From: Pseudorasbora parva
Taxonomy: Eukaryota; Chordata; Actinopteri; Cypriniformes; Gobionidae
NCBI RefSeq assembly: GCF_024679245.1
Contig: NC_090178.1
Location: forward strand, 13,345,861 to 13,409,860
Length of the DNA stretch: 64,000 nucleotides
Direction of reading: 5' to 3'
Numbering within the stretch: position 1 is the first letter of the stretch; each line of letters opens with the position of its first letter. Under the pieces are notes generated by a model. It searched no databases, had not been told where the DNA came from, and worked only from the letters and a program-made list of their open reading frames with translations. Below, piece after piece: positions 54,301-64,000 of this stretch. The position numbers were made by a program, and so were the translations under genes.

Positions 54301-55750
54301 TTTGAGATTAAAACACAATGTTGTTTCTTCTATATTGGATCCGACAGGAATGGTGCAACACACTTATGTGAGTAAAACGTGTTTTTTATATGTCATAGTA
54401 TTGCATTGTTATAGATTGTTTTGCTTATGCGTATGTGTCTAACAGAACATATATTAGGATGCTGGACTCAGAAATGTATGGGCCAGGGCTTGCAAACCCA
54501 ACGTCCTGGCTCTATGTGTTTTCCAAAAGTCAGCCCGTCGGCAGGCCGATAAATCTCATAATATTCCTTTCTTGTTCTGTGGTGTTCTCTCTCTCTTGAC
54601 CTGACATTTGAAGGGAACGCTCGCACGTGTGTGTGTGTGTGCACGCGGTTCATGCTTATATCGACCATTTGTGGGGGCTATATGTAATACAAAATAATAG
54701 TCCAATCAATCGCAGCTGGATGAGAAATAAATAAATGTGTTTGTTTTATAAAGATGTTTATTCCGGTTGCCACTTTCAAAACAATCCCTCCCTCATGTGA
54801 ACTGAACTGAACAGGGGAGCAGAAGCTCATTAAATATGCTAATCTTTTCCAATCCTTGCCGTGGACGTTTACTTCCAAGTCTCCAGTGCATCATGCCCAT
54901 CAAAACCCAGCGTTTAGGAGAGAGTGTAGAAAATATTATTTATTAGGTATGATGTTTTTGAATGTAAAAACCACACAAACATCATTAGTTGACCTCAGAC
55001 AACAGTATGAAAAAAATAAAAAAGCCAGTTCATGACACCTTTAAGAGTTCCTTTCACAAGGGGCCAAGCCCAAACTCTGAAAAATACCCCCACACCATAA
55101 TTTACACTTGGCACAATAAGGTCAGGCAAGTACCGTTCTCCTGGCATTTGCCAAAACCCAGACTCATCCATCAGATTGCCAGACAGAGAAACGTGATTTT
55201 TCACTCCAGAGAACACGTCTCCACTGCTCTGGAGTCCAGTGGTGGCATGCTTTGCACCATTGCATCTGACACTTTGCATTGCACTTGGTGACATAAGGCT
55301 TGGATGCAGCTGCTCAACCATGGAAACCCATTCTGAAGGTTACACGAAGTTTGGAGGTCTGTAGCTATTGACTCTGCAAAAAGTTGGCGACTTCTGTGCA
55401 CTGTGCACCTCAGCATGTACTGGCGTTGCTTTGTCATTTTAAATGGCCTACCACTTCATGGCTGAGTTGCTGTTGTTCCCACTTTCTTCAACTTTGTTAT
55501 AATACCACTAACAGCTGACTGTGGAATATTTAGGACATTTCATGAATGGACTTATTGCACAGGTGGCAACCTACCATGGTACCACACTTGAATTCACTGA
55601 GCTTCTGAGGGTGACCAATTCTTTCACAGATATTTGTAGAACTGCATGAATTGGTGCTTGAATTTTTACACCTGTGGTCATGGAAGCGATTGGAACACCT
55701 GGATTCAATGATTTAGAGGGGTGTCCCAATATTTTTAGCAATATAGTGTA

Positions 55751-58480
55751 TATTCATATGGACCATTACTTGAAACTTTTTTTCTGGTGCTTTTGCTTCT
55801 TTTTTAAGCTTGACCGTTTCACTCCCTGTTTATTGTAATTGCATGGAAAACAGCATGCAAAACAGTTGGAGGCTGCAGTTGAGCTGATCTACCAAACAGT
55901 GAACTATATAAAACAGTGTTCAAATGATATGATTTTCATTAAGCAAGCCAAGCCCATATTTTCCATGGGTAAAGCAAAATTCACCTCCAAGAAATCTCTC
56001 TTCACAGTTTCATCTGGTTGGACTGAAACCAGAGGAACGGAAGAGGCCTATATTCCCGTTCCAAAACTCCCTGTTGGCATTATATTGATTGCCATAATAT
56101 TCTGTGTTACATAACTGCTTGACACCCACCATTTTAATGTGGTAATATATCTCTCTACATCTCTATACTGTGTGACATGCCTTTCCCCCATATGTTAAGC
56201 CCAGTTCACTTCTTGTAGTGTTGCATAATAGTAGCTTTGATCATACCAGTTTTCCCTTTCCAAAAATCTCTTTAAAGAAGTCTGATCCAAAGAAAGACAA
56301 AATATACCTCTGAGAAAGAGAATATCAGTCTTGTCAGATGCATGACAAACTGTTTCAGCTTGTCCCTAGCATGCATCTTTATTCTGCATTGATATTACGA
56401 TTGATTTCAAACTGTTTCTCTCAACCAAGTTCTCAATGTAAATGTCGACAAGCAAACATTTAGTTATTAATTAAAACAACACACGCCTATCAACAGTTGA
56501 TGTGCACCGAAACTGATACTTCCACAGACACAGGCCCATTTTATGCATTTGTGACTGAAGATGCATAACAAAAAAACAATGGGACCTTGTGTATTTCTGT
56601 GTTGGCTATCACACCAACCTGATGTAACAGTTAACAGATGGTCAGAAATGCTATAAAAGCCACAATCTTGAAAACACTGGCGAAGGAAGACTGTAACGAA
56701 TCAAAATGTCCTGGGAAAACAAAGCTGGCGCAAAAGCTCTCTTCCTCCCAAAATGCTTTGTCCATTGAGGTGTTGTAAAATATCCCTACTGATCATTGTT
56801 AAGGACAGTATTGAATCACAGATCTAATAGTTATCATATGTCTCAGACATCTGAACTACATTCTGAGTGGAAAAAGGAAGGGAAGTCAATTGACCTCTGC
56901 TGAGTCAAATGCAAACCCGTTCAGCGTTTGTATAATATATTAGGCTAGTTAAACAAATAACTTTAGTCCTTATAGGCTCAAAGATGAATTAAACTGTGAA
57001 ATTGACAGCTCAAAGTAAGTCTCTATTTTGTGTCCGTCCACTTACATTTTTAGCATTAGATCAGACTCAATATATTTTTGAGCTGTCACCACAACTGTTA
57101 AAACCACATGGACATCCATGAGCTTAGTCAAACACTATCTGTTTGCATAATAAGAAGCATTTCCCTAATGTGATAATGTACTCTGATCAGTTGATATATA
57201 CAAAGTAGGTGTCAGTGAGAGAGTATTCTCAATCCCATCTTAAATAAAGAGAGCTAATGTGCTTCATATGTTCAGTTCCCACCCAGCACATTCCCTTAAA
57301 ATGTGGGAGGCTAAGAGGTTTGAAAATGAGGAGAACACTGGGGTAAGCACAAGTCAAATTAATATAACATTTTAAAAGGCATTGGTATCAGACACTGGTA
57401 AATTCATTTTATTTAAATAATTATACATCTTTCATTATGCATTCAGTGATGCCAAACACTGATTAACATACCACACTCTATTTGAAAGCTACTGCACACA
57501 CTTTTTTAGCTTTGGTCTGGTTGTTGATATATGTGTCAGCTGTATGCATGGGTTTGGCAGACTTTCACTTTCCATTTGAAAAAAATTGCTGCTTTTACTA
57601 AGGCTGTTTTTCAAGTTTAAGTCTTTACTCAATTCATACTGTATATTCTTTAAAAATGTTCGACATAAGACAGAACACAATTGATCCTAATAATATTCAT
57701 GTTTCATTTTTGGGTTCATGGTGAAACATAAAATAGATTTGGCCATCTCTTCCAAACCACAGAATAATGAACACATTGTTATAATGCTGCTGTCAAAATC
57801 TATTTCACAATTTGTGCATTGCTTTGAGTATAGTCCATTCAGTATATCATGAACAAACAAATAACACTCTTTTTTCTAGTTTTCTCTTTTGATTGAATGT
57901 CATCATCTGTTGAAAATTAAGGACCACACATCGTGATTTGATTTGATTTACTCCTCCAAACACACATGGCTAAATATTTCCTTTGCAAAAGTAAATGTAG
58001 GAGTTTGAGAATTTGGCAAAACCCCTGGGCTTCACATATTTTCTGAATTTATAGGTCTAATGTCAAGGTGAATGGCACCAAGAATTCAAATGAGAAGAAA
58101 AGTAAAGTTAATACTAACAATAAATAATTCACATGAATTGTTTTTTTGAGCTGTTCAGTCATGACATCAATTCATCATGATTTCTCTCTTATTTAGGTGG
58201 AAGGGAATGTATAAATTTAAGTAATTGGATTCATATTATGTTATCATTTTAAGTCAAATGTTTAGAAATGGCAGGCCAACACCAAAGCTATGGCTGACTT
58301 TGACATGAAGCAAGATTATCGATAGTCAAATAATAGCTTTAATAAATCAAAAGATTTTCATTTTATTGTTATGGATTTTGGTTTTTGCACTGTTTTTCAA
58401 GCAACCTAAAATGTGCGTAACACTATTGCACTGTAACACGATTATTACTGTAAATTGTATACATGTGGTAAACATTTAAA
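55751..58480. other. Intergenic, no gene seen
   Basis: AT-rich and the largest stretch in the window without a transposon I can delimit. The open frame at 55839-56114 has no domain or splice context. Confidence 0.4.
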
Positions 58481-58481
58481 G

Positions 58482-58830
58482 GTGCTATGTGTAAGTTTTT
58501 CACTTGACTAAAGCATAAAAATAATATACTTGCAGATATTTAGGAAACATGCTCAAATCACCTACTTGTTTCTCAGAAAACCAATGCTACAGCCAGTTAT
58601 TCTAATTTGAAATATGCGTTCTGTGTCGGAATGTCTTTTTTGTTTTGGTCTGCGTGATCCCAATGATATTTCAACACCTCAGGTTGCCATTGGCAGAAAA
58701 CAAAGCATACTGCAGCTGCCATGAAAGCCAGGAAACAAACTGGAGCAGAGATTGGAGATTCTACCTGACCCGATGCGATGTGATGCTTCATGAGTTCACA
58801 TCAGAGCCCCAAATGGAAGATAAGAACTTG
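58482..58830. repeat. Probable interspersed repeat
   Basis: Starts aaaggtgctatgtgtaagtt, a common start of fish non-autonomous DNA elements, and continues with locally GC-richer unique-looking sequence. No right end found. Confidence 0.4.
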
Positions 58831-58917
58831 CCGAATAAAGTTTTTTTTTTCCTGCACAAAAACTATTCTCAGCGCTTCATAAAATTATTGTAAAACCACT
58901 GGAGTGAGTTGGACTTT

Positions 58918-59501
58918 TTAACTCTTTCCTCGCCAAACACAGAATTTTCCGTTATCTGTGAGAAAACGTTTCCCGTCCAAAATCTGAATTTTCTGTGTTT
59001 CCACTGTTAGACACTAGAGGGCGCTATTACGTATGTTCCTGAAAGATTACTGAATCTCCTGTTCAATACACACGTGAGGAAGACGCAGTAAAACAAGCGA
59101 TCGTATGTAATCATATGCATATGTAAAATAACGTGATTATTATTAAACAGCATATGAATCAAAACTATCTAATGTTACTGAAATGTGGACCCAGGATGAG
59201 CTACAGGACTGTGAAGCAGTAGGGGTGTTGACGGACTCGATCTACTCCATCTGTGTTTGATAATCGTTGTGAATCTGATCTTGAGTCTTTCACAAAAAAA
59301 CATGATTTTCTTCGCTTTTTGTTACCCATATCAAAGTTTTGATAAAAAAGGAATGCATGAACCTAGAATAAAACAATGCTCAGATATTCATTAAACAAAA
59401 TATTCTATGGGTTATTACATTTTTTTGAAAATTGTCAAAAACCCTGACGGTGGCTGGCAACTTTTTTTTTTTTTTAAATACACTGGCGGGGAAAAAGTTG
59501 A
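58918..59501. mobile_element. TTAA-flanked MITE with ctctttccccgccag-type ends
   Basis: Left TTAACTCTTTCCTCGCCAAA and the complement of the right end (tcaactttttccccgccagt) match as inverted termini. A second inner complementary pair (accctgacggtggctggcaac near 59440) is present only on the right. Contains actagagggcgctattacg. No coding capacity. Confidence 0.65.
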
Positions 59502-59511
59502 TGACGTCTTT

Positions 59512-59690
59512 AGTGCCTTTTATGAGTCTTGAGAAAGGAAATGTCATTGCTGCCAATGTAGGCCTTTCTGAGCCATCGGATTGCAACAAAAATATCTTCA
59601 TTTGTGTTCCGAAGGTGAACAAAGGTCTTACGGGTGTCGAATGACATGAGGGTAAGTAATTAATGATGTCATTTTCCCCTTAATGTTTAT
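59512..59690. repeat. Right half of a TTAA foldback MITE
   Basis: cttacgggtgtcgaatgaca, tgagggtaagtaattaatga, then cccctTAA: the right arm of the ANGEL-like family. The left arm is missing, probably replaced by the preceding MITE. From 59691 to 60690 nothing else is recognised. Confidence 0.55.
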
Positions 59691-60694
59691 TTTAGCAAGG
59701 CAAAAAACGTCTGAAAAAAGAATTAAAAAAGAACCCATGGTAGCTACACAACGGATCAGTATAAAATATAAAAGTAAAATAGTCTCAAAGAGTCATCATA
59801 CCTGGCAATAGAGACACACTGCAACAGTGGGAAGTTCTGATTACAGGTGCTACATTCCCTTTAAATATTCAAATAGAACAAAACAACAATATAAGCATTT
59901 AGCACCCACATATTTATGCAGCTTTTGGTTGAACCTTTCTTGTGATGGTGAAATGGTCATGCCTAGCTTTGGGGGATGACAGCAAATGTTTATCAAAAGA
60001 TCTTTAGGTGTATCTCCCACACCAGGGGAACAAAGTGCCGTGGGATTTGCATGATTGTCTGGGCCCTGAGAGGGAGAGGGTGAGAGGAGTCAGGGGAAGA
60101 GATAAGATTGGGCCAGGTGGAGTCTTGTTTTCTCCTGTAGATCTCCTATTCAGATGAGTGAAGTTTTATTGTCTTATTGCAGATTAGATTTCTTGAGTTC
60201 TTTCTTTGGTGAAATCCATTCTTAAAAACGTACAGTGTGTAAGGTTTTTAATTGTCAATTGTGCTCTGTCCTTTTGTATGTCCTCAAGCTGGCAACCCGC
60301 GTGAGCGTCGAGTCTGAGGAGGTGGGGGGTCGGGGAAACAAAGATCTCCAATACTAAGAATTTGGACTGCAGTACCCATTTTGACCAATAGCTGTCAAAC
60401 CTACATGCCACATCTTTAATTTAGGTAATTCAATTAAATTTAAACAAGCATTTTGCTTCTGCATTGAGCAATCGAATCATTTTGAATTACACAGCATTTC
60501 TTCATTTCCAAATTTCTACATTACAATGTCAATGATGACATTCTCTGTCAAATATCAGTTTTTTTTAACATCACACCATGCCTGTGGTTAACCAGTGTCA
60601 TGCAGTGGTGTTCTGAAATGAGGAGGCAAAGTCCTCACAGTTTTTGTCTTGTTTTTTATAAATTAAATATAATTTTATGTCCCAGTTACACTAA

Positions 60695-60760
60695 AAGTTG
60701 TAAGTTGCTTTGGATAAAAGTGTCTGCTAAATGCATAAATGTAAATGTAAATGTAAAGTT
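60695..60760 (+). repeat. SINE/LINE 3' tail fragment
   Basis: aagttgctttggataaaagt then gtctgctaaatgcataaatg followed by taaatgtaaatg repeats, the widespread fish retroposon tail. No head present. Confidence 0.75.
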
Positions 60761-60855
60761 ATCACATTTTCCTGGTTCCATTACACCAAAAAAGAGAAAT
60801 GTATTAATTAACTAATATTTATTAAAAAAGTATAAATCTAATCAAGTTAAAATGT

Positions 60856-62031
60856 TTAAAGGGGGGGTGAAATGCTGTTTCATGCATACTGAGCTTTTTA
60901 CACCTTTAAAGACTTGGATTCCCATCCTAAACATAGACAAAGTTTCAAAAACTAATGTTGGACGTTTGATGGAGTATTTCTGTGTTAAAAATACTCCTTC
61001 CGGTTTCTCACAAGTTTCGGCGAGTTTTTTTCGAGTATGGGTCTACTTGACGTTAAATAGAGCGGAAGGTCCTTGTATGGGCTGTACGGGCTCTTCTCCC
61101 GGAAGGGTGCGCGTGCGTGACTAGAGGGAGAGAGAGGAAATGCACGCTGTAAACAGTCTCTCAGGTGCAGATCCAGTCGTCCGTGAACACTTATGTCGCG
61201 CCGCGCTCCACTTTATTCCTATGGGTGACGTCGAGCGGCTTCAGCACAGCATTCCGGGAAGGCAGCGCTGCATTTGAACCGATTTGAACGCAGAAATGAC
61301 GGGAAGCTTCAAGGCATCGCTTCAGTCGCGTCGCAAAGTGGATTTCCACGGTCACTGCTGTCACAGGACTTCACCAAATCATACCAAAGAAGTGTGTTTT
61401 TGACAGAGCGGTCCTGCTTTGGAAGATGCCGGTGAGTAAATCAACTTCAAATGTCTCTGCTATTGGCTATCGTCGCGTGAGTAAACATCAGTAAACGATA
61501 CGATCGCGTGCTTCGTCATTCAAATGCGCTAACGGTTACTCCATTGTTGTTCTGTATAACGTTACACTATTCTGACTCTGACGTGCAAAACCGTTTTGCT
61601 TGCTACCTCTAAGGTCTAGTCACATACAATAGTCCATAAACCGAATCATGTCCTCATAAACTGCACACAAAGGCCCCTAAATACAGTACATACCACAGAG
61701 ACGGACATCCTGATGTTGCCGTTTCTCCTGTTCAATTTATTTCAGCCTCAGATTTGATTGTGGATCATTATCTGTATTAGCTGAGATAGATGGGTTTCTC
61801 CACGCTTGAGGACGTCACCGCTTTGCGCGCTTGTCATTCTTTAGCTCCGCCCACACGATACGCCTCCAGGCGCTCTGTTTTTTCCGGAAAGACTCGGTAC
61901 AGCCCATATTTCTTTTATAAATATGATAAAACTAAAGACTTTTCGGAGATATGAAGGATGCAATACTACTCTATAGGTACTCAAGATTGACATGAGATTG
62001 ACTGAAACTGAGTGTTTCACCCCCCCTTTAA
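60856..62031 (+). mobile_element. TTAAAGGGGGGG element family, copy C (both termini correctly inverted)
   Basis: Begins TTAAAGGGGGGGTGAAAT and ends gagtgtttcaccccccctttaa, so TTAAAGGGGGGGTGAAA is a ~17-bp terminal inverted repeat with TTAA at the tips. 1176 bp, no transposase. It keeps the same exon-like blocks and donor (ccggtgagtaaa, near 61430) as copy B, and is the best reference for the family. Confidence 0.88.
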
Positions 62032-62170
62032 GCATTTGTACGTTTATTCCAAAATAATAACTAAAAGCAATAACAATTTAAACAATACATTTTATTTGTG
62101 ACCTGATGTTCAGCTGTCAACATATTTTCATCAGTCATCAAGCTATGTAAACACTGGACACAGTCATGAA

Positions 62171-62245
62171 GATGAATGAATGAATGAATGAATGAATGAA
62201 TGAATGAATGAATGAATGAATGAATGAATGAATGAATGAATGAAG
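62171..62245. repeat. (TGAA)n microsatellite
   Basis: About 18 units of gaat/tgaa, ending where the following SINE tail begins. Confidence 0.95.
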
Positions 62246-62612
62246 CATTTTATATAAAGCTCTCATATGTTCTACTGTATACCCAAAGCTCTTTGCACTC
62301 ATGACAGGGGTCTCTCCTCAACCACCACCAGTGTTCAGCATCCACTTGGGTGATGTGACGGCAACCAGAGTATAATCGCTCCAGTGCGCTCGGCTCACCG
62401 CACACCAGTAATAGGTGGAGCGGAGAGAGAGGGATAGAGCCAATTCAGTAGATGGGACTTATTAGGAGGCCATGATCGGTAAGGGCCTATGGAGGAAATT
62501 TGGCCTGGACACCGGGGTTACACCCTTACTCTCTACGAGTGCCATGGGATTTTTAATGACCACAGAGAGTCAGGACCTCTGTTTAACGTCTTATCTGAAG
62601 AACGGATGTAAA
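62246..62612 (-). mobile_element. SINE3-type retroposon, 5'-truncated and diverged
   Basis: Reverse-strand tail (attttatataaagctctcat, acccaaagctctttgcactc), body (aaccaccaccagtgttcagc, aggaggccatgatcgg) and Deu-type end (tctgtttaacgtcttatctg). More diverged than the 11-kb and 44-kb copies. The (TGAA)n array sits at its 3' tail position. Confidence 0.78.
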
Positions 62613-63220
62613 CTTTAATTTCACCAAGCTGATTGCTCACTTTAAAAAAAACACATTCATCATGATTTCAGGCCATTTAAAATTTGATTTTGATGTGACA
62701 TAAAGTGGTGATATCTAATTGGCTCAGTTGTTTACTTACTTGCAAAACTAGTATTCTCTAGCCTCTGGTCAAAAAAGCCTAAAATTAATATTTGCAAAGC
62801 TTAATGCTAATCACTGAAATTTTAGTGTTGTTTTATAGTTATAATATGGATTTTTTTTTTTTTTTTTTGAGGAGGCACTGCCTCCCTTGTCTCCTCAGAT
62901 ATAACGAAGATATTTTCATAATTTGTTTCAACATAAAAGCTGTTAAGCTGTCTCTGTGTGTGTGTTAAACAATGCCAAAAATAACAAAAAGATCTTAGTG
63001 TTTACATAATCTTTAAAGGTGCGCCTGTTCCTTTAACTCATTTAGGGGCGTGGCTAGATGTCAGCTCTAATTTGATTGACAGGAGAATGCAGGAGAGAAA
63101 TTTGACCCGCGCAGCCTGTAGTATACACGCTGCTTCGCACACACACACACCCCCAGACTGTGACTGAGCACATAAAGCTGCTTTACATCATTTGACTTGA
63201 ATAGTTCACCGCATTCACGT
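62613..63220. other. Intergenic, no gene seen
   Basis: Unremarkable except for a T run at 62851-62870 and an ACAC run at 63138-63151. No coding frame. Confidence 0.4.
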
Positions 63221-63299
63221 TTGAAGATGCAGTTTGGTCACGACTTAAAATGACACGTTTGTCATTTGGAATTAAAATATAATCATAACGTTTGTTAGT

Positions 63300-63504
63300 A
63301 ACTTACCAGTAACAACGTTTTGAACGCGGATACTTCACCTGACGCGAACTGGATATTGTCGTCTTTGTTGTCGGGATAATTAAAACAAGTTACTTACTTT
63401 ACGCATAACGATTTTTTTCTCTGAAACGGAAGGAATCCATTTCACTGACCTGTAACATTTGACAGTAGCGGAAACGTCCCATCCTGGACTAAATCGAATT
63501 CCAG
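63300..63504 (+). other. Candidate 5' UTR exon of a downstream gene
   Basis: A locally CpG-bearing stretch (cacctgacgcgaactggata) ends in a strong donor, CCAG|GTAAGT at 63501-63510. No ORF covers it, so if real it is untranslated. The window ends tttaattatttaacag, which could be the matching acceptor at 64000. This is inference from splice-site quality only. Confidence 0.25.
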
Positions 63505-64000
63505 GTAAGTGTTTTTTTGTAAGAAACTTGAATATAATAGGCTATGATAGAATACAATAGAATAGAAACTTGAGCGACAAAATGTACCCTGGTATTTGCT
63601 TTAACGTGTAAGCGGACCTTTGAGACGGTGTCTGTCATATTGTTTAATTCGTTAGTGATGCCAAGCAGTTCTATTGTTGTAAAAATTACTAGTAACATGT
63701 ACTAAAAGATTATAATGTTTTTTTTTTTTTGTATAATAGTTTTGTATCCTATTAAAATGTATAATATAAAGCTTTGATTGTGTATTAGGCTAATAAACAG
63801 ACAAACCATGCATGGTATAAGAATTTAAAGAAATACCTGTAATAAAAACAAACAAACTGTCCCCACACTAAATATTTACAGACTACAAATTGAAACCATC
63901 AGTTTAAAATCAGCTATGTCAGTATTTCATTTCTGGTGTTAATGGTTGTTATCCATAAGCCTACTTTTTTTCCTTGTGTATGACTTTAATTATTTAACAG

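Larger units (their letters stand above)
51085..55040 (+). mobile_element. THAP-bearing TTAA element nested in the Tc1
   Basis: Ends aggtgatgaattaagaaa and the complement of gccagttcatgacacct are imperfect inverted repeats (AGGTG..ATGAA). TTAA follows at 55041-55044; the left TTAA seems lost. Without the two hAT insertions it is about 1.19 kb. It carries one THAP exon and no catalytic core, so it is non-autonomous; Kolobok-type by the TTAA-plus-THAP combination. Confidence 0.7.
50636..55750 (-). mobile_element. Tc1/mariner element (minus strand) split by a 3.96-kb insertion
   Basis: Minus-strand Tc1: termini cactatattgctaaaaatat (55749 inward) and the degenerate atatagccaaacattttggg (near 50641). 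The 5' two-thirds lies at 55045-55750 and the 3' third at 50636-51084. The halves meet at ggaactctTAA | tgcttcggcatacc, as in related Tc1 transposases. Transposase remnants include KLSEF-type start, FLFQHDCASVHKARS and SPDLNTTEHL. Frameshifts and stops are throughout. The outermost level of the nest. Confidence 0.85.

Noticed and set aside
55839..56114. 91-codon open frame on the + strand
   Set aside because: Start lies in AT-rich DNA, no domain, no splice context; a hydrophobic end alone is not evidence.

Overview
The window looks like teleost nuclear DNA, most probably from a cyprinid (carp or zebrafish relative). It holds one vertebrate-type, intron-split gene. The rest is AT-rich DNA packed with fish-type transposons: Tc1/mariner, hAT, TTAA-flanked elements with THAP fragments, 5S-derived SINE3 with its Deu domain, a tRNA-derived SINE, foldback MITEs, and long (TA)n and (TG)n arrays. 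There are no bacterial-style genes, operons or CRISPR arrays.

Region 1 (1-17.8 kb, + strand): the 3' part of a MAP7-family gene, best matched to MAP7D1 (ensconsin-like microtubule-associated protein, a kinesin-1 cofactor family). Twelve coding exons join in consistent phase from 1364 to a stop at 17236-17238, encoding about 528 residues; the N-terminal exons lie upstream of the window. A 3' UTR follows with AATAAA at 17755. The introns carry a decayed Tc1 copy, a Tc1 with its catalytic region deleted that sits inside a (TA)n array, a 5S-derived SINE, a three-layer transposon nest, and a 718-bp near-palindromic foldback element.

Region 2 (17.8-64 kb): a gene-poor stretch in which I find no intact protein-coding gene. 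It is a graveyard of mobile DNA. The main items are: (a) three copies of a ~500-bp element with imperfect TAGCCT termini that all carry the same fragment of a RecQ-like helicase (motif 0 plus Walker A); (b) three long copies and two fragments of a ~1.2-kb TTAA-flanked family starting TTAAAGGGGGGG, two of whose long copies have the 3' terminus flipped; (c) two TTAA-type elements with degenerate THAP zinc-finger exons; (d) a four-level nest at 50.6-55.75 kb, Tc1 > THAP/TTAA element > hAT > hAT, in which both hAT insertions keep perfect 8-bp target duplications; (e) a gag-only LTR-like retroelement at 42.87-44.3 kb; (f) an LTR-like sequence with tandem covarying hairpins at 32.4-33.0 kb; (g) several SINEs. 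The last 500 bases contain a possible 5' UTR splice donor (63504/63505) and end on a possible splice acceptor, which may mark the next gene.

The most interesting material is the helicase-carrying element family and the fully readable insertion history of the four-level nest. All family names come from recognition of motifs, not from database searches.
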